Origin: Brachionus plicatilis
Lineage: Eukaryota; Rotifera; Eurotatoria; Ploima; Brachionidae
Direction of reading: 5' to 3'
DNA length: 64,000 nt
Assembly: GCA_010279815.1 (NCBI GenBank)
Contig: QEOQ01000226.1
Coordinates: 2,568,343 to 2,632,342 of the forward strand
In this document: one piece after another, positions 15,001 to 24,949 of the stretch
Position numbering within the stretch: position 1 is the first letter of the stretch
Layout: every line of letters begins with the position of its first letter
The notes under the pieces: model-generated
Database searches by the model: none
Told to the model about the DNA's origin: nothing
What the model saw: the letters and a program-made list of their open reading frames with translations, nothing else
Position numbers and translations under genes: made by a program

Positions 15001-15562
15001 TTGTGAAAAAAGTTCAATTTTTTATTTACCTTTTATTTTGAATTGAAAAATCGATTGCTTTGTGAAGAAAAGGAGTTGATTTATCTAAATTAGACTGAAC
15101 CAAAAAATAAGGTAGCCGTAAAATTTTAAAAAAATGGAATTACCGCTTCAAAAGTTGATTTTGGAGCCAAAAGCTGGAATTGGCATAAATAGGCCCTTGC
15201 CAAAAATTGGTTTGATATCATAGGCATGCTAAAATATATTTGAATACATCGATTAGCAATTTGATGCTCATTAAACTAAAAAAAATAGTAAGGAAAATTA
15301 TTGAGATTCATTGAAATTAAATTTACATTTAAAGCCTTTTCGGCACATTCTACAAAAAGATTTTGAGAAAAATTTTCAATATCTTTGGTTGATTTTTCAT
15401 TTTTTGAACTTATTTCAGGATCAAGTTGATAGTATGCTTCCCTGACGAATTCTACATCTAAAAATAAAAGTTCATAATTTTTATTATTAAAATTTTAAGC
15501 TTTTGAACAATACTTTTTTCTTGCTCTGCTTTTGCCAAAAGTCGGTAAATTGGTGAATCCAT
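1..15562 (-). CDS. CFAP46: CFAP46 (TTC40), cilia- and flagella-associated protein 46, 5' part, ten exons
   Basis: CFAP46 is a TPR-rich scaffold of the C1d projection of the central-pair apparatus in motile axonemes. Exons on the minus strand, from spliced-frame continuity with GT/AG borders: 15562-15514, 15457-15327, 15275-15144, 15094-15030, 14974-14632, 14421-14318 (less certain), 11114-9725, 6946-6546, 5254-3712 and 1501 to beyond the window. The phases agree at every junction and give 1,886 codons plus 1 nt. Recognition is by family similarity from memory: the N-terminus starts MDSPIYRLLAKAEQ like the vertebrate protein, and hallmark segments are QWNFCLPLLQ, WLLRCQVHLELAKC, ARKQQIWDICR and SCRFCLLYD. 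The start is the ATG at 15562. Exon 10 alone is a 1.5 kb open frame. The remaining C-terminal part lies off the left edge. Introns 6 to 9 are enlarged by transposons, while introns 1 to 4 are 55 to 135 bp or less. Confidence 0.93.
1645..1706. repeat. Perfect 30-bp inverted repeat (hairpin)
   Basis: The arms at 1645-1674 and 1677-1706 are exactly complementary, with a 2-nt loop. The structure lies at the 5' edge of the LINE fragment in CFAP46 intron 9, so it may be a foldback made during 5'-truncated insertion. That origin is inference. Confidence 0.8.
1708..2310 (+). mobile_element. 5'-truncated LINE (jockey/CR1-like) 3' end with poly(A)
   Basis: The frame ending at 2137 encodes the last part of a non-LTR retrotransposon polyprotein, downstream of the reverse transcriptase core. 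Typical segments are TLSTVYKSLIGSIVDYFFP, LQVIQNSAIRSIL, HRLDELAERY and GFQSRCI followed by FPTPLCNCR. It is open from about 1710. The 3' UTR has a short hairpin-like segment (CTGAAGGAGCATGTGCTCGA, 2256-2275) and ends in a run of about 18 A at 2290-2310. The element lies in CFAP46 intron 9, antisense to the host gene. It is truncated at the 5' side and cannot be autonomous. The clade is not resolved. Confidence 0.85.
2463..3291. mobile_element. Tc1/mariner-type non-autonomous element with TTTACGTAAA arrays
   Basis: Long terminal inverted repeats begin CAGTACTGCTCCGTCATGAT and match the reverse complement of the right end for about 45 bp. They are flanked on both sides by TA (2461-2462 and 3292-3293), as expected for a TA-targeting IS630/Tc1/mariner element. 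There is no transposase frame. The interior carries many copies of a TTTACGTAAA-like word near both ends, which could be transposase-binding sites (inference). It is inserted in CFAP46 intron 9. Confidence 0.85.
5282..6508. mobile_element. MULE-like non-autonomous element in CFAP46 intron 8
   Basis: The element is flanked by a perfect 9-bp direct repeat TTTAATTTA (5273-5281 and 6509-6517), the target duplication size of Mutator-like elements. The ends are inverted repeats that align over about 32 bp, the best-conserved parts being TCCCCAC and TAAAAACTG. Inside both ends, short words recur: TTCCCCACAA on the left, and CAACACAAAA and related words further in. No transposase frame is visible. 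Removing the element and one target copy leaves a 55-bp intron, the normal small size here, which strongly supports the exact boundaries. Confidence 0.85.
7010..7515. mobile_element. Foldback MITE of the TTGAAGTTTATGATCA family
   Basis: The arms at about 7017-7130 and 7385-7515 are imperfect inverted repeats of more than 100 bp, including TCAATTCAAAGAGTTT and a segment around TTAATGTAATATG. The outer end reads GGCATCTTGAAGTTTATGAT in reverse complement. The same terminus recurs near 26843, 54507, 57651 and 60169. The element lies in CFAP46 intron 7. The left boundary is approximate. Confidence 0.7.
7850..8960 (+). pseudogene. Decayed LINE reverse transcriptase
   Basis: A reverse transcriptase is readable across several frame breaks and stops: NSIPKNLNTSKIKPF, then GFRKK, then SLDA followed by KAFDKVWRDGLF (block A, with a stop inside) and VKQGGILSSFLFNIYINEL. 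The expected catalytic YxDD region, near 8555-8580, is not recognisable. Downstream, QIEYLDVILDSSLNFD is typical of the region after the RT core. The fragment lies in CFAP46 intron 7, antisense to the gene. It is clearly inactive and old compared with the fragment at 1.7 kb. Confidence 0.85.
9205..9690. repeat. G-rich word cluster (AACGGGT and GGGGGTCAG)
   Basis: In an otherwise AT-rich intron, AACGGGT occurs three times at 9213-9236, and GGGGGTCAG-like words occur five times between about 9453 and 9675. The last lies just 35 to 50 bp from the exon 7 donor side. The pattern resembles sub-terminal repeats of a transposon, but I could not define termini or a target duplication. Confidence 0.5.
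12360..13130 (+). pseudogene. Decayed LINE reverse transcriptase fragment
   Basis: Readable pieces on the plus strand include VVPQGSVICSLL, then TIFINDIP, EVEQWLFKWKMKIS followed by EKSCYMIF, and a following FLGITRDSKLKFG-like stretch. These are RT blocks B to E of a jockey-like LINE. Frames shift several times. The fragment sits in CFAP46 intron 6 and is antisense to the gene, as are the other two LINE pieces in this gene. Confidence 0.8.
14318..14421 (-). CDS. CFAP46: Candidate exon 6 of CFAP46
   Basis: This 104-nt open segment is bounded by AG at 14423-14422 and a strong GTAAGT donor at 14317. It starts in phase 0 and ends in phase 2, which is exactly what exon 5 (ends in phase 0) and exon 7 (needs one nucleotide to finish a codon) require. 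The encoded stretch contains LTVGRWELDIIYRIE and ends KKPS. I do not recognise it in the vertebrate protein, where this part is poorly conserved. The frame fit and the good donor are the evidence. The following intron is 3.2 kb. Confidence 0.55.
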
Positions 15563-15720
15563 TTCAAAAAGCTTTAAAGAAATAAAAATTAATGAAGTTT
15601 TATTTTACTTAAAAATAATAAAAAAAAACAGTTTCCATAGAAATTCCCTGAGAAAATGTCAAAATAGATTTGAAATTCAATTTAAAATATAAGAAAATTG
15701 ACCTTTTAAGAAATCATTCA
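15563..15720 (-). promoter_or_regulatory. Putative 5' flank of CFAP46
   Basis: This AT-rich stretch lies upstream of the CFAP46 start codon. I see no TATA box, initiator or ciliary X-box that I could defend. Any promoter should lie here or be displaced by the transposon debris that starts at 15.72 kb. Confidence 0.2.
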
Positions 15721-15722
15721 CA

Positions 15723-15795
15723 GAAAAATATTTATCTAACAAGCATAGAGAAAATGAAGTTAAATTCATATTTTTTTGAAGATTCTTTAAGAAAT
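15723..15795 (+). repeat. 73-bp direct repeat, copy 1
   Basis: The segment, which includes ATTTATCTAACAAGCATAGA, recurs almost unchanged at 16500-16572. The two copies bracket the LINE C-terminal fragment. It is too long to be a target-site duplication and may be part of the LINE itself, duplicated or rearranged. Confidence 0.75.
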
Positions 15796-15880
15796 TTAAA
15801 TTTTTAAAACTTTTATTTTGCCACATTTTGATTATATTTTTACGCTACTTTGTTATTTCTCTTAAGAAGCAATACAAAGG

Positions 15881-16360
15881 TTGTCAAATTGCTTTTATAT
15901 CTCTATTTATAAGCTTCTGAAATTAAAGTTAAACACGGATGATTGCAATGAAATCAATAATCTTTTAGAAAAATTTGGCCTCTTCTCTTTTCAGCACCGT
16001 TCGCTTGAAAGGATGCTCACTTTCTCTTATAAAATAAATTTTTCAAATTGTCCTCCTCTGTTAAAAGAGGAATTTATTCGAAATAATACAAAGTCTATGA
16101 ATTATCAACTAAGAAATATGAACAATTTCATAGAAACTGGAGCTAAATCAAAAAGTGGTGAAAAGACGTTTGAATATATTTTTACGCGACTTGCTAACAA
16201 ATTCGTCGTCAAAAAAGAAGACCTTAAATTTACAACATTTAAACTTTCTATTTTCAATAATATAAATATTATTTATAATAAATCAGTAAAAATTTTTGAC
16301 AAATTAAAATTAAATTTAAAATATAAATTTTTTGTATTTTTATTTGAATTTGATAAATGA
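15881..16360 (+). pseudogene. LINE polyprotein C-terminal fragment
   Basis: The open frame encodes a piece typical of the far C-terminus of jockey-like LINE ORF2: SLERMLTFSYKINFSNCPP, a short gap, then NYQLRN, and GEKTFEYIFTRLANKF. The cysteine and aromatic pattern fits the family, but no RT core lies upstream. The last 40 residues look like untranslated AT-rich sequence read through. It lies between CFAP46 and the glycosyltransferase-like gene and is not a host gene. Confidence 0.7.
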
Positions 16361-16499
16361 TTGTATTTTAAATTTTAAATTTGAAGACAAATTTATATAT
16401 TTTTATAAAAAAAATTTTTTTAATTGAAATAAATGAAGTATTAATCAGTCTCTTAAAGAGATAAGGGCACTTGCCTGTTGGTTAATCTTTAATCTTAGA

Positions 16500-16572
16500 A
16501 AAATATTTATCTAACAAGCATAGAGAAAATAAAATTAAATTCATATTTTTTTAAAGATTCTTTAAAAAATTC
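16500..16572 (+). repeat. 73-bp direct repeat, copy 2
   Basis: Near-identical to 15723-15795, with a few substitutions (for example GAAGTT against AAAATT). It marks the right side of the LINE fragment. Confidence 0.75.
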
Positions 16573-16844
16573 CTATTTAATAAAAATAAAAAGAAAATTT
16601 TTTTGAATGATCATACAAGTCTATTAATCAACTATTGGAACAAATTTCGTCAACTAACAATAAAAATAATTTCACTGAAAACATCTTCATATTTTTATTT
16701 TCGAAAATATTTTAGGGTAGTTATTTCAAGATTAACAAACATGTTTTACTTGATATCAAAGTCTACAAAACTTGGAAAACTTGGCGAATTTAAATCAATT
16801 TAAAGTGGTGTTTATGTTGCATAGTTTTAATTTTCAAAGATTTC

Positions 16845-17224
16845 AATTGATCTCAATTGATCTCAATTGAGAATTTATGGTCATACATGGATGCCAAATT
16901 GGTAGACACCAAGAAGCTTCTATTGAGCATTCATGAGAGGTTTTACACAAAGAGAGGTTAAAAATTTCGACTGAGTACGTACAAAAATTGATTGAATCTA
17001 TGCCAAAAAAAATTTTGGCTTGTTGCAACGCCAAAGGCGGTCATTTCAAATATTAAATTGTAAAAATTTCTAAACTTTTGAACCGTTTTTTTCTTAAATT
17101 AATTTTGTCCATTTTTTCTTTTTTTATTTTTTTTAATGATTTTTTTTCACTTAATTTTTTTTTGGCTTTATGTTTTTTGATTGATGAAAAAAAAAAAAAA
17201 TTTCTAAACTTTTGCAACATTCTG
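16845..17224 (+). pseudogene. Tc1-like transposase 3' remnant with right TIR
   Basis: Plus-strand frames encode the end of a Tc1 transposase: SIENLWSYMDAKLVDTK, then after a frameshift STEYVQKLIESMPKKILA followed by CCNAKGGHFKY and a stop at 17056. This is the normal Tc1 C-terminus, including the last catalytic-domain helix. The element ends with TTTGCAACATTCTG followed by TA at 17225-17226, matching the usual CAGAATGTTGCAAA type of Tc1 terminus. Everything upstream of about 16845 is missing, so the element is dead. Confidence 0.85.
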
Positions 17225-17226
17225 TA

Positions 17227-18002
17227 GATCTGAGTTTTTTTGATGGTGATAAAAATAAGTATCGAAAAGAATTCATAAAAAAAGATTTTCTAGGTTTTTG
17301 AAATTAAGTAGTAAAGAAAAAAAACAAAATAATAATTTTGAAAATTTTTATTTGAGTGTAACAAATATCAAACCTTTCTATTAAAATTGTATGAAAAAAA
17401 TGAAAATTTTTACTGCGATCATCCATAAAAGTCAATTGATTCTATTCAGATTTTCTTGGTGAATAGAATTTGAAAAGAATCAATTGAACTAACATTGGAA
17501 CGATCAAATAATTTTACTCAATTTTTTTATCTAATTTCAAATTTAAAAAAAAAATTTTTTAAAATTCACAAACAAGAAACTAAGTTAAAAAATAAAATTT
17601 CTAAAGACAATTTTTAGTTTAAGCTCAAATAAAATTACAAGAACCGGTATTTCAAATTAGGTCTGTCTTTGACGTCAGTCTGTTGTAAAATTATCAGAAT
17701 TTTCAGAATGTCAGTATCTAGTAGAAAAAAAAAGGCAAAGTAAAATTTTTGATCAAATTTAATTTTTCAAATTTGAACAGAACATTTTTAAAAATTAAAA
17801 ATTCCAAAAACATTTTCTAAAATAACACTGATAATAATCATAGCCTAATTAGGCATTCCATAGCTGATTATTTATCATAGAGTTTATTTTTAATGAATAT
17901 TGATCTCTATGATCCAAACATTGGAAAAAAATAATTAATTATGAAGAAAATATTTAAAAATTTATTTAAACAAAATAAAATGCGTTGGAATGCTGACTAA
18001 AT
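17227..18002. other. Intergenic, AT-rich, no gene seen
   Basis: There is no open frame with protein-like composition and no clear repeat terminus. A short near-palindrome with TGATTATTTATCATAG lies around 17860-17910. The stretch separates the Tc1 remnant from the 3' end of the glycosyltransferase-like gene. Confidence 0.5.
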
Positions 18003-19514
18003 TTAATCCTTTAGTGAAGATTGAGTTTCTAATAGACTCAGGAGCTTATTGGGAGACAATTTTTTTCCCTCTAGTGCCATTTTCAAAGCGTAAAACTTAG
18101 CGGTATTCGGATTACCAATATTGTTGGAAATATTATCATATTTACCAGCTTTGAACTCAAACTTGGAGAACATATCGGAACCTTTTTTTAAATTTAATTA
18201 AATTTTTTTCATTTAAAATTCAATTATTTTATTACCATGAAAAACATGAATATGAATAATCTTATTAACATCGGTGCTGTAATGCGCAGGATAATCCAAG
18301 TAATCAATCAATTTCACAATATTTAATTGTTTAGTTTTGATTAAGTGGTTCATGAGGAGATTCTGGCCGTAAAGCAGCAGTACTCCATAGTGCCAATCAG
18401 GCCACAACTGCACACCCAATTTTCCGGCGCGCTCAGGCGGCGCAAATTCCTCATTTGAAAGATAGGCCATGCCGAATAAAGTCAAGTAGGACACCAGTCT
18501 AAACTGGTTCGAAGTCGAGTACCAAGTAGAGCCCAAATTGGTAGAGCTAGCGTATTCTAGGCCCAAATTGTTGGCTATTCTGGCCAAGCGATTTGTATTA
18601 AACTCATTGCTGTACCCGCCTCGGCCCACATAGAAATCATTACAGTGCTTGGGCAGCCATTTGGCAAAGAGTGGCGTCAAAAAAACATCCATGTCACTGC
18701 GTATGAGATAATCATATCCAGCCGCTTGGAAGTATTTGTATCCGTCAAACGCCATCAAAATCGAATCAACATAGCCATAGTTTGACAGGCGATTTTTGAG
18801 AAAATGGTAAAAAACATTCAAATTGGTATCGGAATCATTAAAAATATTTATTTTTCTAAGAATAAAATCATAAAGTTGATTGTTAGAGGAAAAGTTAATG
18901 TCATTAGAGGCCAATTTTCTGACCCTGATGGCCTCGTAGTTAATGAGCACACACATTGGCTTGTCTTTTGGTGAAGTTCGTTTGTGCCAAAATGAGCAGT
19001 TAAGCTTGGTAAAAAATGAATTGCTAAAGAATTGCTGCTCATTTCGAACAAAAACAACTAGATCTGTGCGCCATTTTTTTGGCTCATGCTTTTGCATTTC
19101 TATCCAACTCCGGTACAACCAGCGGAATTCGTGGTGAAAATTTTGAACTTGCTCAATCGGAAAGTAAACAAGCACTGCGCGGGTAATTCTAAACTGGTGA
19201 GTGTCAGGCTCTGCAGGAATCGAGTAATCAATTTTCTCGACGCGAGACAAATCGAAATTTTTAAAAATTTCTGACTTCAAACTACATTCTGTTGTCCAAG
19301 GATACTGCTGTAAAAAATTATAAGTTCCATTTTTAGCATCTATTTTGATCACCGGATTTCCTTGTTTGTTTGCTGGGCTTAGAACTAAGTCCGAACGATA
19401 GTCTAGTTTTTGAATGAACAAATTTTGATTTATTTTGCCCAAATAGGCTATTGAAGTTAAGATAACAAGAATTAAAATTAAAAAACTTAGAAAATATTTT
19501 TTGGTCGTGAGCAT
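18003..19514 (-). CDS. Type II membrane glycosyltransferase-like protein (DUF7164-like)
   Basis: Two exons: 19514-18236 and 18181-18003, joined across a 54-bp GT/AG intron that splits a Gly codon in HVFHG/SDMF. They encode 485 residues. Residues 7-24 form one hydrophobic segment after a short basic N-terminus, so this is a Golgi-type signal anchor with a luminal catalytic part. The domain contains YDYLIRSDMDVFLTP with DMD at 274-276 (a DxD-like metal and nucleotide-sugar motif), then FYVGRGGY and WPDWHYGVLLLYGQ. The pattern matches my memory of invertebrate DUF7164 proteins. The substrate is unknown. The intron-skipped C-terminus (FKAGKYDNI, then GNPNTAKFYALKMAL) confirms the splice. No neighbour suggests a pathway. 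Confidence 0.88.
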
Positions 19515-22028
19515 TTTCTGACCCAGTTCTTAGTAAATAGTCATTTTGGAACAAAAATCTTCTATCTAAAGAAAAAAATTTAAAAATAAAGTTGTTGTTG
19601 TTGTTGTGTTAAAAAGATTTGAAAATAATTTGATTATTCTCATTAAGAAAATTTTGACTCATCAAGTCTGTGCAGATAAGCAGATGGAAGCATACTTAAA
19701 TTCTATTAAATATCGAATTTTTTTTTGCTAATGAATTGTAAATGCCAAGGCTTCTTAGAACAAATAAACTAAAAGGATTCTGGTTTAATAAAAGAATGGT
19801 AAAAACCCGGTTAAATTAGAAATCTCACTAGCAGAATTTATTTATGTAATGAACTAGATTTTTGTTCAGTCCGAATGTGAACTCATTAAAATATTTTTTA
19901 AATCTAGTTTATTTCGAGTCTAGAATTTTATTTAAAGCTAATGAAATGGGCTATTTTTGTAACCAAATCCGAATTAATCAGGCGAGAATTAGCAATTTCC
20001 TACTTGGAAATATATTTTTTCAATTAATTGATTAATTTAGTTTCCTTTATATTTTATAAAAATTTTAAACTCTTTCATTAATACTTTCTAAGAGTTAATA
20101 CAATTTTCATACATACTGGGTTTGATTTAATATAAACAGTTCTCAATATTTAATTTTTGCTGCAAATCAATTAAAAATAAAATAGAAAAAACAAAGACAA
20201 TTTTGGTTAATTTTTTATCTAATGATATAAAATTTTTAAATGATAATGACAAATTTAGCGATTTTAATATTTATTAAAGAAAACATGGTAGGCTTAAGTG
20301 GCAACATCTAATACCAAACTTCATCTATGAATCAATAAATTTAAAATTTAATTTTTATGTTTAAAAAAAGAATTTGAAGACTAAGTTACCAAGAAAGAGT
20401 AATTGCTTAAAGTTTAAAGCCTATTACATTAAAATTCTGTTTAAGAAAATGTAATGATTTTATGATCAATTTAACTTTAATTCAGTTCATAAAATTTTTA
20501 AAATTTAATTTTTCGATATTAATTCCTTGAAAAAGAAAAGCTTTTAATTATATCACCTTTGAAATTTTTTTTCTCTGACGTAAAAAAAGCTATAAAAATT
20601 ATCTTTTTTTTGTTTGATGAATATTTAAGATGAAAATTAAAGATTAAGTATGCGATTTTAAGTATTTTTGGCAGGATCCAGTTTTTAGATATTAAAGGCT
20701 TTTAAAAAAATAATTCAACAACTAATAATGGATTTGTGATTTTAATTTATGAAAAATTTCATCAAAATTAATTTAATTTTTTTTTAAATTTTAAACTATT
20801 GTTAAAAATTAATCCCTGATCTAGTCCTACCAGAAGGTACTCAAAAGAACATATTAGATCTTGATGTTGATTTAAGGGTGTTCAAAATATTTTTGTTAAA
20901 TGAACGGAATTCAAATTTTGATCAAATGTATTTTAGTTTATTTAAAATTTAATTTAACCCTTCTTTATAGAAATGATTTGAAAATTTCAAATAAACTATT
21001 ATGAATTAAATTTAAAAAAAAATCTAATTTCGAAACCAAAATTCAAAAACCTGTATCAACAATAATAATTACAAGAATAATAATAAAACTTAAAAAAAGA
21101 GCTTTCATATTTTTAGACAAATTAGATTAGATTAGATTAATTTACTTAAATTTAATGAAAAATTTGATTAAAAATTATGATAAATCTGTTGACTTATCAA
21201 AATTCTCAACTCGCCAAACAAAATTAACCACCTGAAAAATATAGGTATTGTTGAATTTTGTTGAGACTATCCGATATAAAATATAATAATATAAACTAAA
21301 ATTTTATTAAAATTAAAAATTTTCATGAACAAATATTCAATCTCAATCTGGTCCTTCTTGGTCTTGATAATCTATTTCATAATAAAAAGTTAAATTAAAA
21401 TCAAACAAATAGAAAAAAGGAATTTTTAGCATTTTTTAAATTATTGTTCTAAATATTTTAATTAATACTTAAAATTTAATTGAAAATCAAATTTATAATA
21501 AATTAAGTTCTTTTAGTTTTATGATTCTTTATTTTTATTCCAATAATAATAATATCAGTGTTTAAAAGTTTAATTGATTGATTATTAAATGATATTCAAC
21601 TAAAGTCAAGATATGATAATCATCTCCCTTATCAAATTAATGATTAGGTTCATTAATGGATAAAGAAATATAAAAATGTATGGTAAATGAAAATTGATGT
21701 AAATTTGGTTACTTCTATTCGATGAAATACGGTAAATTTTTTCCAATTTTTTAAAATTAATTATGTTCAAAAAAGTTTGCAAATTTAATTAATATTCACA
21801 CAATTTGAAATTTAAAAAAGCTTATTAATATTATTACTGAATTCTAATCAACTTTATATACTCGAAAAAGTCTCGTAAATTAATGAACTCAATTCTTGGA
21901 AAATTGTGATCCAGTTTTTAGTACAATTTTTTATGGTTATTGATAAAAAAACATCAATAATGATTCATTGATTTTAAATGAACGAAACTGCTGTGAAAAT
22001 CTTTCTATTATAAATTTAACCTTATCTT
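19515..22028. other. Intergenic, no gene seen
   Basis: This is 2.5 kb of AT-rich sequence with stops in all frames. A (GTT)n-like run at 19593-19608 and a short ATTAG repeat at 21124-21141 are the only simple repeats noted. Confidence 0.5.
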
Positions 22029-22640
22029 CTCTTGACCACTACTCTTGGAACAATGTCAAAATTTGGGTTTATTATATATGGAACTAATACCATCGAAGCC
22101 ATGTTATAAAATTTTTTAATTTTTTTTAGAATAAACCTTGACGTCTGACTTTAAATTAAGAGTAAGTGCAAAAGTTTACTTATATTGTTAGAATAATTTA
22201 GAATTTCTTCTGGAATAAGCTTAAAAAATTGTGGAGTCAAATTCGAAATTAAAAAAAATTAAAAATCAACCTTTATTCTAAGTTGCGATATTGAAAACTA
22301 TTGAAAATTGGGATTTAGCTTGGTGGGTCCGAAGGTTCAATTCCCTAAGAGGGTTACGATTAGTTGGCTGTTGTCTATTTGGATGCGGTCAGAGCAAACC
22401 GGTCCATTTCACGGACGGTTTTTTGCGGTCATTTGGCCAGTCACTAAAACGGTAAACTAAAAGAAATTCGAAATTATTTTAAGAATATAAGTAAACTTTT
22501 GCGCTTACTCATAATTTAAAGTCAGGAGTCAAGGTTTCTTCTAAAAAAATAAAGAAAATTTATAATATGGCTTCGATGGTTTAAGTTCCATATATAATAA
22601 ACCCAAATTTTGACATTGTTCCAAGAGCAGTGGTCAAGAG
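22029..22640. mobile_element. Foldback element with 185-bp arms
   Basis: The left arm (22029-22215) and right arm (22460-22640) are inverted copies. They start CTCTTGACCACTACTCTTGG and include TGGGTTTATTATATATGGAA and TAAGTAAACTTTTGC. The unique centre is less AT-rich and carries GGTCCGAAGGTTCAATTCCC, a B-box-like (pol III) word, and CGGACGGTTTTTTGCGG. There is no transposase. I could not confirm a target duplication. Confidence 0.8.
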
Positions 22641-22745
22641 TTTACAGTAATTTAATAATAAGATTTAAATTGAAAATTAAAAAATCATTTTTAGATCCGG
22701 AATGTATTGATATTGTACAAGAATTATTAAAGAATACGTTTTTTA

Positions 22746-22830
22746 GTTATTTGTTGTAATTAATTATTATTATTATTATTATTTATTAGTTTAAAGCCCC
22801 ATAGGCAAAATTAAAAAAAATTACATTAAA
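22746..22830 (-). mobile_element. LINE 3' tail with (AAT)n, minus strand
   Basis: On the minus strand the sequence reads GCCTATGGGGCTTTAAACTA followed by ATAAATAATAATAATAA, the layout of a CR1/L2-like 3' end with a microsatellite tail. No coding part is left upstream. Confidence 0.45.
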
Positions 22831-24424
22831 TTCGAGATAAATAAAAAAAAAAAAAAAGAAAGAAAATTGCACCAGTGTTACTAAGTAAAAAAATTAATGG
22901 ATTAATGTTAAGATAAACAAAATCTTAATGATGTAATTAAAACTTTTAATTTATATTAAGATTTTTCCCTTTATATGTTTTTTCAGTAATGCAACAAACA
23001 TGTTTAAATATTAAAAATCTTCAAATTCAATTTCCAATAGATATGGAAATAAGATTCCTGATTAATTTTTCGTTATTAATAAAAAGTGTCAGAAAGATGC
23101 TTCTAAACTTTGTTGAAATGACAAAACTAATTTTCAACTTCTAGAAAAATAATGAATAATTCTTCACTCAAAGGATTTTTGATGTAATAATCCAATTTAT
23201 AGTGTTTATCTTTATGTTCTTATAAAATCAACATTTATTCGTTTTGTAATTAAAGAATTCAATTTTAAGGACCTGTAATGTTAACTTTCTTAATACTAAA
23301 AAAAATAAATTGCTACCATTTATCGTATTAAATTGTTATTTATCTTGAGCTTGTGAGTACAACAAATTCTTCTTGATTAGAAAGTGAAGAAAAAACATTT
23401 TTAAGGAACTTGATTTAGCCAAGATTTGCTTTTTTATTTTTGAGTTTTGATTACACTAATTTAAATATAAGCTTTAGAGAAAATCAAAAATTGAAAAAAA
23501 GAGAATATGCCAAAATAAAGATTCAAATTTCAAAATTAATTATAAAAAAAAAGCGACAAATTTAACAATATTTTTAATTATTTATTTATCTTAAGCTTTA
23601 AAAAATACTTAAATTATTCTCAAATAAATTAGAACCACGATCGATTTAAAATTACCTGGCTTTAAAAAAAGTTTTCTGGTTATAATTAAATCGCTGTGAC
23701 ACCAAATTTACCATCAAGTCTAATTTTTTTATTGTGACAGTCTAGAATTAAAATAGGACTTCTTTGTTGTGACTGATTAAAAATCGCCGCTGTCATGCAA
23801 GTTACTATTGAATTAATTTCAGGTAAATGATTCTGAGTATTTACCAATTTTTAGCGTTTTAAATAAAACTAATTTAAATTTATCGATTTTTTCACTGACA
23901 GTTCACATATTTTTAAATTCGAAAAAAATTATTTTGAATTCATTATGGGAGAGAGGTACAGAAAAATATACTTATAAATTTTTTATTGCTATCTTAATTA
24001 ATCAAATTCTGCTACAATATTAAATCTTGTGTGATGGCAACGATGGATCTTTGTTTGATTGATAAGGCAATTGTGCGTGCTGATAAATTTGACGCAATAT
24101 TTCTATGCATTTATCTTTAATAGATTAAATACTTGAAACATCATTTCTATTTTCATAATAATACTTATCGATTTTCAATGTAGAAAATTAAAATTAGTTG
24201 CCTCATGAAATTAAGCCAATAGCTTGAATGATGAAAACTCTTTAAGAATTATAATGTCTAGCTTTCATGTTAATTCAAGGCAATAATTTTAAATATTGAT
24301 TGAAATAAATCCAAAAAATGATTCCTTAAAAACATCAGGATTTTATTTTATTGTTTGATTTTCTAAATAAAATTTTTTAATCAAAATATTTCTCTCTTTT
24401 AAGGCCAAATTGGACAATTTTGGC

Positions 24425-24945
24425 AAATTTTAGCTAAAGTTTACGAAATTAAAAACTTTAGTGCTATCTGAATTCCACATTTTTGACTCAAAATTCGTAA
24501 TCTACGCCCTCGAAAATCCCATAAAAAAATAAAGCAATAAAGTAAAAAATTAAAACCATAGATTTGTTCAGAATTTTGTCTAGATTTTTTTTTTTAAAAA
24601 AAGTGGGGTCATAATTGATTAAACCAGAAAATACAGATTTTCTTCCTTTTTTAGCCCTTTTTTTTTCTAAATTACATTAGCATGTAGAGAATTTTATGCT
24701 CTTTCAGAATATACTTTTTTAGTAAGTTTAAGTTTTATCTTTGAGATTTTGAGTCTTAAAGAACAACAACTTTTTAAAGGGTTTGCTATTTTTGGAACCC
24801 TGGGTGTAAAAAAATTTTTTTAACCCCACTTAAAAAAATTTTTTGGAAATGGGATTTTTGAGGGCGTAGATTACGAATTTTGAGTCAAAAATGCGGAATT
24901 CAGATAGCACTAAAGTTTTGAATTTCGTGAACTTTAATTTTGTCA
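24425..24945. mobile_element. Foldback element with about 105-bp arms
   Basis: The arms at 24425-24530 and 24838-24945 are inverted copies. They share ACTTTAGTGCTATCTGAATT, GACTCAAAATTCGTAATCTA and CGCCCTCAAAAATCCCAT. The 300-bp centre has no coding potential. The outer limits are approximate. Confidence 0.8.
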
Positions 24946-24949
24946 TTTT

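Noticed and set aside
16843..17034. Minus-strand frame of 63 codons
   Set aside because: It is antisense to the Tc1 transposase remnant.
21124..21141. Telomere-like repeat
   Set aside because: Only about three ATTAG units in an AT-rich context, which is a chance microsatellite.
22330..22352. tRNA gene
   Set aside because: A T-arm-like GGTTCAATTCCC is present, but there is no anticodon arm or acceptor stem pairing at the right distance.
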